Below are positions 1-5,440 of a stretch of 6,662 bases of DNA, in pieces (position 1 is the stretch's first letter; each line of letters begins with the position of its first letter). Where the stretch lies: NCBI GenBank assembly GCA_016713325.1, contig JADJPJ010000075.1:1-6662 (forward strand). Reading direction: 5' to 3'. A program made the translations under genes and the position numbers. Below the pieces are notes generated by a model, which saw only the letters and a list, made by a program, of their open reading frames with translations, was not told the origin of the DNA and did no database searches. This DNA comes from Candidatus Flexifilum affinis (GTDB taxonomy: Bacteria > Chloroflexota > Anaerolineae > Aggregatilineales > Phototrophicaceae).

Positions 1-1388
1 CAGGTCCTCGGCGCGCTGAGATTTCGCCGAGCATGAACTGCTGGAAGAGGCGGGTTGTGTTCCGTGCCGAACTGCGGCGTCAAACGGCCCTGCGGGTCGC
101 CGATTAGGCGCTCTGGCAGATGGTCGACCACGAACTGCAAGCGGTCGAGACTTCCGATGGTCATGCCTGCGACCACCGGCACGTAGTTCGGCCACGCGTC
201 ATAAACGCGCTGGAAGACTGCCGGCGATGACCAGAACATCAGGAGGTCGACGGCTTCCTCAAGCAGCCCATCGGCGGCGGTCTGCTGCGTGATGCCGTAC
301 TGACCCGAGGAGCTGGGGCCACCCACGCGATACGAGGATTCTTCGTTTACGTCAAACGGATTGCCATCCTCGACGGTCACGGGCGGGAAGTAGGTCAGGC
401 CGTAGTCAAAATTCACGCTCTGTTCGAGAGAGATTGCCGACCACGAACCGAGCCACGCCATCGCGACCTGGCCCTCGACGAACAGGCGCTGAACGTCGTC
501 ATAGGTGACGCCGCCGGCAAAGCCTGACATCGCGCAGTTGTCGGTGAACTGCTTGGTCAGGTTGAGGTACACGTCGAAGCGCGGATCGTCGACACTGATG
601 TGGCCATCATTGACCGCTTTCGCCGCCTCTTCGATCAATACCATGCGGAATTCCTGACCGGGGATAGTGTAATCGGGCAGATACCAACTCGGGCCGACAT
701 CGGCGAAGGCCTCGGTCATGAAGATGTCGTCGAGCCACTGATAGGTGCTCCATTCCGGGGTCACAAAGAAGCCGACCGGTTCAACGCCCGCTGCCTTCAG
801 AGTCTGGCAGTCAGCGACGAATTCCGTGAAATTCGCCCATTCGGCGTCGATGCCGACTTCTTCAAAGACCGCCTTGTTAAAGAACAGGCCGGTCTCGACC
901 CAGTCCATGGCGATCTGGTAGAAGTTGCCATCCTTGGCGCGAATCTTCGCCAGCACGTCGGCGGGGAAGGAGTCGATCCAGCGTTCACTGCCCGGCTGTC
1001 CTTCGGGAATATACGGATTCGGCATTTCCAGGAATTCGTTCAGCGGCACCCAGACATCTTCGCCGCCGGCGTTGCGCTGCGTGTACTGTTCCCAGGTGAT
1101 ATTGGGCGCCTGACCCGCAGAGAGGCGGGTCGTCAGCCAGGTGCGGTACTCGTCGGTCGAGCCGATCAGCGGCTCCAGCTCGACGGTGACGCCAGGATTC
1201 ATGGCCATGTATTCGGCGATAACCGCCTCGGCAACAGCGGCCGCTTCCGGGCGCTGTTCGGGAGCATAGTAATTCTGCGGGTAAAAGACGACTGTGCCGC
1301 TCAGATCATCCTGCGCCAGGGACAGACCTATGGACAGCACGAAGACCGAAACGACGGCAACGACCAGAAATCTAAGGACCTTCAACAT
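1..1388 (-). CDS. ABC transporter extracellular sugar-binding protein (family 1 SBP), partial, frame break near its C-terminus
   Basis: Likely captures a sugar outside the membrane and delivers it to an ABC permease, whose genes would lie off the left edge. The frame is open from ATG at 1388 to about position 54, about 445 residues, close to the usual 420-450 for the family. The start is supported by GAGGAG at 1395-1400, six bases upstream. Residues 1-25 form a signal peptide: basic MLKVLR, a hydrophobic stretch, then a probable signal peptidase I site SLA|QDD. There is no lipobox cysteine. Family-like segments include AGQAPNI and FPADVLAKI in the N-terminal lobe, then VEGQVAMAWLGSWSA and VDLLMFWSSPAVFQ in the C-terminal half. 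At the G-run 52-54 the frame breaks: the next frame reads RLFQQFMLGEISA, a typical SBP C-terminal helix, so one base is probably extra. A second indel in the GC repeat near 12-17 is possible. The family is clear; the exact sugar is not. Confidence 0.87.
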   Translation of the reverse strand, partial: MLKVLRFLVVAVVSVFVLSIGLSLAQDDLSGTVVFYPQNYYAPEQRPEAAAVAEAVIAEYMAMNPGVTVELEPLIGSTDEYRTWLTTRLSAGQAPNITWEQYTQRNAGGEDVWVPLNEFLEMPNPYIPEGQPGSERWIDSFPADVLAKIRAKDGNFYQIAMDWVETGLFFNKAVFEEVGIDAEWANFTEFVADCQTLKAAGVEPVGFFVTPEWSTYQWLDDIFMTEAFADVGPSWYLPDYTIPGQEFRMVLIEEAAKAVNDGHISVDDPRFDVYLNLTKQFTDNCAMSGFAGGVTYDDVQRLFVEGQVAMAWLGSWSAISLEQSVNFDYGLTYFPPVTVEDGNPFDVNEESSYRVGGPSSSGQYGITQQTAADGLLEEAVDLLMFWSSPAVFQRVYDAWPNYVPVVAGMTIGSLDRLQFVVDHLPERLIGDPQGRLTPQFGTEHNPPLPAVHARRNLSAPRT

Positions 1389-1394
1389 CTTGAA

Positions 1395-1400
1395 CTCCTC
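1395..1400 (-). promoter_or_regulatory. Shine-Dalgarno site of the sugar-binding protein
   Basis: GAGGAG on the minus strand, six bases before ATG 1388. It fixes the start codon and so places the signal peptide at the true N-terminus. Confidence 0.75.
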
Positions 1401-1516
1401 TATATGCTGCTCATGCACGAAACGAGCGTATGCGCTTATTCGATGTCTACTGGGGTTAGGCCTTGTTCCTCCTCACTTTCCATAGATTTTCACCGTTGGG
1501 ACAATATCAACGTTCC

Positions 1517-1530
1517 TATGAACGTTCATA
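1517..1530. promoter_or_regulatory. LacI-family operator upstream of the sugar-binding protein gene
   Basis: TATGAACGTTCATA is a perfect 14-bp palindrome with a central CG, the common architecture of LacI-family operators. Together with the next two bases (TT) it is identical to the copy at 5335-5350 beside the lacI gene. It lies 128 bp upstream of the binding-protein start, in the 1389-1578 gap that also follows the racemase-like gene. Overlapping it is a direct repeat of the half-site AACGTTC (1509-1515 and 1521-1527, 12 bp apart). A TTGATA hexamer (minus strand, 1505-1510) could be a -35 element just downstream of the palindrome, but I see no convincing -10 partner. Operator identity is inferred from symmetry and duplication; binding by the local LacI protein is an inference. 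Confidence 0.78.
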
Positions 1531-1545
1531 TTCGAAACAACAGGG

Positions 1546-1565
1546 GCGCTGCGTTCGCCCAGCGC
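1546..1565. terminator. Possible stem-loop downstream of the racemase-like gene
   Basis: GCGCTG at 1546-1551 pairs exactly with CAGCGC at 1560-1565 around an 8-base loop. It starts 13 bp after the stop codon of the racemase-like gene (1579), where an operon terminator would be expected. In transcript orientation no T-run follows, so it is not a canonical intrinsic terminator. It could equally be chance pairing in GC-rich DNA. Confidence 0.3.
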
Positions 1566-1578
1566 GGAAGTCGTCAGC

Positions 1579-2232
1579 TCAGGACAGCGCCTTCGCCACG
1601 GCTTCGACGCCAAAGCGTAGACTGGAGAGCACGGGCATTCCCACCGCCTCCGAAAGCTTTTTCTCCATGCGCGCCATGGAACCCTGTGCCAGCACAATGG
1701 CCTCAACCTGCGGTTTCAGGCGAATCGCGGTCTCCAGGATGAGCTGATCGTGACGCTCCGGCGCGCCACCGACGAGCGCGTCGTAGGCGCCCTCGGCGAG
1801 GCCGTTGACCAGTGCCACATCACGTCCTGCGATGGCCGCCTGCTCCTGCAGCAGCCGCATCGTCGGTTCGAGCGTTGAGGGCAAGGTCGCGATGACCCCA
1901 ATACGGCTGTAGTGCGTGACCGCTTCGATAGCCATGGCTTCGTCGATGCGCACAATGGGAATGTTCACCACCTTGCGCCCCACCGCCACGACTTCGCCCA
2001 CCGATGAGCAGGTGTTGAGGATGACATCCGCCCCGAGCTCCTCGGCGGTTTCGTAGTAGCGCAGCAGCCGCCGCGTCACCGCCGGCGTCACCGCCTTTCT
2101 CGCACGACATCGGCGATCAGGCTGTCGTCGACGATGTTGACGAGCCGGCAGTCGGGAAGTTTCTCCCTTGAAGACGGCTTTCAGAGGGTCGGTTAACCCC
2201 TGCCCGGTATAGATGGCGACCACAGTAACCAT
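1579..2232 (-). CDS. Asp/Glu/hydantoin racemase superfamily protein, atypical active site, two compensating frame breaks
   Basis: Cytoplasmic enzyme of the Asp_Glu_race superfamily, about 217 residues. ATG 2232 is chosen because AGGAGC at 2243-2248 precedes it by ten bases and the family's N-terminus (MVTVVAIYTGQGL) begins there; the frame is open upstream to 2301, but that part lies inside the GH127 gene. The first catalytic-cysteine motif is clear: DVILNTCSSVGE, Cys about 75. At the second site, where racemases have a Cys (VLAC-type motif), this protein reads VLAQGSMAR with Gln about 183. A canonical two-cysteine racemase mechanism is therefore unlikely. Residues about 23-45 read as nonsense in the open frame. 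A +1 shift at the runs 2160-2167 exposes LPDCRLVNIVDDSLIADVVRE, and a missing A at 2096-2098 returns to the main frame (KAVTPAVTRRLL). It lies 14 bp after the GH127 stop, so the two are almost certainly co-transcribed. Its substrate is unknown; it could act on a sugar-derived acid or be a non-racemase lyase or isomerase. Confidence 0.8.
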   Translation of the reverse strand: MVTVVAIYTGQGLTDPLKAVFKGETSRLPARQHRRRQPDRRCRARKAVTPAVTRRLLRYYETAEELGADVILNTCSSVGEVVAVGRKVVNIPIVRIDEAMAIEAVTHYSRIGVIATLPSTLEPTMRLLQEQAAIAGRDVALVNGLAEGAYDALVGGAPERHDQLILETAIRLKPQVEAIVLAQGSMARMEKKLSEAVGMPVLSSLRFGVEAVAKALS

Positions 2233-2246
2233 AGTTCTCTGTGCTC

Positions 2247-4252
2247 CTATTGGATTTCCGGCAGCCAGACGGTCATTTCGGATTTTCCCCGGTTGTCCCA
2301 TGCGAAGTAGGGGACGAGCCGGGCCGGGATCGCGCGAGTCTGGCGCAGGGCCGCAGGGCGATACAGCGCCCCCCGCCAGGACGGCTCTTCGATCGCGGTC
2401 AGGTTGCCCGCCAGCAGGCGAATATCGCTGATCAGGCCGTCGAACGAGGCATCCCTGATTGGCTCAAACGTGGCCGAGCGTGAAATGCCCACGTCGGTGA
2501 TGCGGACGCCTTCCAGCAGGTCGATCGATTCCAGGCAGTAGACCAGCGGTCCGCGCCGCACGGCGAGGTGGTTGCGCGTCTCTTCAACCATCGGGTGCGA
2601 TCCAGGCATCTGAACCGGCATCTCCATTTCCAGAACGACGCGGTCGCCCGGGTTCCAGATGTGTTCGAGACGGATGTATGTTCCCGGTTGGGGGTGATCG
2701 GCGATGGGCGTGCCGTTCAACGTCAGGGTCGCGCCAGGACACCAGCCCGGAATGCGCAGCATCAGCGCAAAGGCAGTGCCGGAATCACAGTCGACGGTCA
2801 GGGCGACCTGCCCCTCCCAGGGGTAATCCGTATCCTGCGCGATGCGGACCGGTGTGCCGTCGCTCAGGTTGAGATCGGCGACATTACCCGTGTACAGGTT
2901 GACCCAGATCCCCTCGTCGGAGACGTTGTAGATGAACGACCCCGCCTGCGCGATCGTGCGCACGATGTTCGGCGGGCAGCAGAACGAGCTGATGTAGGCT
3001 TCGCGCGCGACCGCCCCCAGCGCAGTTCATAGGGCATGTCGTCGAGCTTGCGCAGCGCGTTTGTATAGAAGTAGCGTGTGCCATCCAGGCTGATGCCGAC
3101 CAGCGCGCTGTTGTGAAGCACCAGTTCGAGGATGTCGGCAAATTCCGCGTCCCCGGTGATGGCCAGCATGCGCCAGTTCCAGAGTGCATTGCCGATGTTG
3201 GCGCAGGTTTCGTTATGCGCCGTCATGTTCGGCAGTTGGTACTCGCGCCCGTACGACTGGTGCACCCGGGTAATCGTCGCCTGGTCGATGGCGCCCTCAG
3301 GCGATGCGCCGTCGTAGAGCGCGCCGCACCCGCCGGTCACGTACATCTTGGTCTGGGTGACGCTCTCCCACAGCGTTTCCAATGTCGACAGCAGTGTGTC
3401 GTCGCCGGTTTCCATGTAGACGTCGGCCACGCCCGCGAACAGATAATTGGCGCGCACGGCATGACCCACGACGCGGTCCTGCTGCCGGAAGGGGATGCGA
3501 TCCTGGTTATCGTCGCCGCCGTTGACGACCAGATCGCGGATCTCGATCAGGTTCTCGGCGAGCTCCAGATAACGGGGGTCGCCCGTCGTGCGATACATGT
3601 CGATGGTGCCCATGTAGTGCGAGGGGCATATGGCGTTGCGGGCCAGTTCCGCCTTCGCATTCTTGTAGAAGTTATAGAGGAAATCTGTGGCCCCGCGCGC
3701 GGCCTGCATCAGCGTTTCTTTGCCGGTCGCCCGGAAATGTGTGCACGCTGCCGTCATCAGGTGGCCCAGGTTGTACGTTTCGAAGTGCAGTCGCTCGTTG
3801 AACTGGCGGGCTGCCGCGCCATTGCGCTCGGCGATGATCACCGGGGTATGGATGTAGCCATCCTGGCGCTGCGACTTGAGGATTGTCTCGATCACCTCGT
3901 CCATGATCTGATCGAGGGCTACGTCGTGGGTGACGTTGTAGACGTGGGCGACCGCTTCCAGCCATTTGTAGAGATCGCCGTCGTTGAACGGCGGGCCTTT
4001 GTGCTCGCCTTCTTCCAACCCTGCGGCAATGCGAAAGTTGGTGTAGGCGTGGCTGATGTTCGGATCGCGCATCAGCTGCCACATATTCGGGATCATGCTG
4101 CTGCGGCAGACGTCAAAGCGGTCCGCCCAGAAGCCTCGTGTGAATTGAACCGCCGCTTCGCTGACGGGGAGGAGCTTGCGGTAAGGGCTTGTTTTGTAGG
4201 TCGTCACCACGCTCAACTCACTTCGACTATATTCGCAAGAAAGCGACGGCAT
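2247..4252 (-). CDS. GH127 (DUF1680) beta-L-arabinofuranosidase-like glycoside hydrolase, split by one frame break
   Basis: Probable cytoplasmic exo-glycosidase (no signal peptide seen) releasing beta-L-arabinofuranose from oligosaccharides; the founding enzyme is HypBA1. With one missing G restored in the run at 3014-3018, the two reading frames join into about 668 residues, close to family length. The (alpha/alpha)6 barrel shows FNDGDLYKWLEA (about 89-100), HFETYNLGH (about 156-164), GHAVRANYL (about 263-271) and NETCANIGN (E348, C350). Straight after the break comes SSFCCPPN (C425, C426; codons 2976-2981). The Glu-x-Cys plus Cys-Cys set matches HypBA1 Glu338, Cys340, Cys417 (nucleophile) and Cys418, which bind zinc. 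The C-terminal beta domains show LRIPGW, RRGPLVYCLE and YFAWDNRG. The intact catalytic set argues for a sequencing indel, not a pseudogene. ATG 4252 has no clear Shine-Dalgarno; GTG 4207 is an alternative start. Sits 35 bp after lacI. Exact substrate within the broad family is not certain. Confidence 0.9.
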
Positions 4253-4287
4253 CCAGCTTGAAGGATGGTGCCGTGGATTGACAAGGA

Positions 4288-5292
4288 CTATCTCGGCGGC
4301 GCGGTCGATTCTCTGACGATCAGGGTAGGCGGTACTTCGACGATCTGCTGCGGACGCTTGTGATCGGCAAGCCGCTGAATGACGAGCTGCACCGAAATGC
4401 GCCCGATCTCGCGGCCGCCGAAATCCACCGATGTCAGCGATGGAAAGAGATATGGGGCGACATGGGTATTGTCGAAGGCCGCGACGGAGACATCATCGGG
4501 AATGTGGCAGCCGTGCAGGCCAAGGCTGCGGTACACGCCGAGCGCCAGGAAGTCGTTGACCGAGACGATCGCCGTCGGGCGGGGAGTGCGCTGGAGCAGG
4601 CGGTCAGTCGCCTCGATCGCCTCGGGAAGGGTAGGCCCACAGTGCTCGATCAGGTTTGCGAGCTGGCGATCTGCCACGAACTTCTCGTAAGCATGCAGTC
4701 GTTCACCAGCCAGCTCCGGCCGCGCGACGCCCATCACCAGTCCGATCTGTCGATGCCCGAGTTCATACAGGTGATCCAGCACTCGGTAGGCTGCGTCATG
4801 GCGCACGTAGGCGACCCGATCGGCGCCTTCCCAGGTGCGCCCCATCGCGACCACCGCGCCGCCCTGCTGAATCAGGGAGCGCATTTCCTGCGGGGCATAC
4901 TCGGAATAGGTAGTCGCCAGAATGACGCCGTCGTAACGCCGTTCGAGGAGACCCCGCAGGGTTTCCAGCTCGCGCTCGCGGTTTAGATCGGTGTTTGCCA
5001 GGACGACGCCGTAGCCATTCTGATACGCTTCTTCCTGCACGCCTTCGACGATATCCCAGAAGTGGAAGTTGTGCGTATCCGGGATCATGATGCCGATGGT
5101 ACGGACCGCGCCGCGGCGCAGATTCTGTGCCGTGATGTTCGGACGGTAGCCCAGTTCCTGAACGGCCTGCATGACGCGCGCTTTGGTATCGGGGTGCACC
5201 AGTTCGCTGTCCATCAGGCTCAGCGATACGGTGTTCAGCGACACATTGACTCGCGCTGCAATATCCCGCATGGTCACTTTCTTTGTCGCCAT
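4288..5292 (-). CDS. LacI-family transcriptional regulator
   Basis: Sugar-responsive DNA-binding repressor, 334 residues, the usual length, with no frame break. The N-terminal helix-turn-helix runs from about residue 6 (VTMRDIAARVNVSLNTVSLSL), followed by the hinge-helix region (YRPNITAQNLRRG, about 49-61). The periplasmic-binding-protein-like effector domain begins at RTIGIMIPD and includes LGHRQIGLVMG, AIVSVNDFLALGVYRSL and DVSVAAFDN, all standard family blocks. At positions equivalent to LacI Tyr17, Gln18 and Arg22 it has Leu19, Asn20 and Leu24, so its operator need not resemble lacO. ATG 5292 is chosen because the family N-terminus begins there; no strong Shine-Dalgarno is visible. It is first gene of the operon with GH127 and the racemase-like gene. 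A palindromic operator lies 42 bp upstream, so autorepression is likely. The effector sugar is inferred to be a product of the locus substrate, possibly L-arabinose or an arabinose-containing sugar. Confidence 0.95.
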   Translation of the reverse strand: MATKKVTMRDIAARVNVSLNTVSLSLMDSELVHPDTKARVMQAVQELGYRPNITAQNLRRGAVRTIGIMIPDTHNFHFWDIVEGVQEEAYQNGYGVVLANTDLNRERELETLRGLLERRYDGVILATTYSEYAPQEMRSLIQQGGAVVAMGRTWEGADRVAYVRHDAAYRVLDHLYELGHRQIGLVMGVARPELAGERLHAYEKFVADRQLANLIEHCGPTLPEAIEATDRLLQRTPRPTAIVSVNDFLALGVYRSLGLHGCHIPDDVSVAAFDNTHVAPYLFPSLTSVDFGGREIGRISVQLVIQRLADHKRPQQIVEVPPTLIVRESTAPPR

Positions 5293-5334
5293 AATGGTCT
5301 ACGCTATTGCCGTAAAGTCCGCAAAATCGTCTGT

Positions 5335-5348
5335 TATGAACGTTCATA
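5335..5348. promoter_or_regulatory. LacI-family operator in the lacI / GH63-like divergent promoter region
   Basis: TATGAACGTTCATA, a perfect 14-bp palindrome, the same sequence as at 1517-1530, and the identity extends to 16 bp (5335-5350). It lies 42 bp upstream of the lacI start and 92 bp upstream of the TTG start of the divergent hydrolase, so one site could control both directions. It sits just downstream of the candidate minus-strand -10 and just upstream of a candidate plus-strand -10, as expected for repression by blocking polymerase. Confidence 0.82.
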
Positions 5349-5351
5349 TTG

Positions 5352-5379
5352 AATGTATCATAGAGATGAACCAGATCAA
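5352..5379 (-). promoter_or_regulatory. Candidate promoter of the lacI-GH127-racemase operon
   Basis: On the minus strand TTGATC (5374-5379) and TACATT (5352-5357) are separated by 16 bp, each matching four of six consensus bases. TATGAT (5357-5362) is a better -10 hexamer but has only a weak -35 at the right distance. In either case transcription would start at or next to the operator. The assignment is weak and based on hexamers alone. Confidence 0.3.
5356..5361 (+). promoter_or_regulatory. Candidate -10 element of the GH63-like gene
   Basis: TATCAT matches five of six consensus -10 bases and lies about 80 bp before the coding start. The -35 position 16-17 bp upstream (GTTATG or TTATGA) is poor, and the palindromic operator 5335-5348 would fill the spacer, so a bound repressor would cover the promoter. 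Hexamer evidence only. Confidence 0.25.
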
Positions 5380-5405
5380 ATTACAGCCTTTGTGTCAATT
5401 GCAAT

Positions 5406-5420
5406 GAACGTGCTGCGTTC
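5406..5420. repeat. Short inverted repeat resembling spread operator half-sites
   Basis: GAACG (5406-5410) and CGTTC (5416-5420) form an inverted repeat around TGCTG. These are the same half-site bases as in the 14-bp operator but with a 5-bp insert. It ends 20 bp before the hydrolase start. It might be a degenerate second operator or chance. Confidence 0.3.
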
Positions 5421-5440
5421 TAATTGAGGTCAACAGATTT

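Noticed and set aside
1482..1510. TTGATA with a 17-bp spaced -10 for the binding-protein gene
   Set aside because: The hexamer at the right distance (ATCTAT) does not match a -10 element.
600..1742. 380-codon plus-strand ORF
   Set aside because: Runs antisense through the sugar-binding protein, its leader and the intergenic operator; no family motif, and the opposite frame has a full SBP with signal peptide and Shine-Dalgarno.
2568..3032. 154-codon plus-strand ORF
   Set aside because: Antisense shadow within the beta-sandwich part of GH127.
3113..4261. 382-codon plus-strand ORF
   Set aside because: Antisense shadow of GH127; GC-rich codon bias leaves the complementary frame open. The minus frame carries the conserved family motifs.
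4253..4287. Terminator or promoter between lacI and GH127
   Set aside because: The gap is only 35 bp and shows neither a stem-loop with T-run nor promoter hexamers, so co-transcription is simpler.
4360..4986. 208-codon plus-strand ORF
   Set aside because: Antisense to the intact LacI gene, with no recognisable domain.
5393..5398. Perfect TTGACA on the minus strand upstream of lacI
   Set aside because: No acceptable -10 at 16-18 bp (TCTGGT at 17 bp); probably chance.
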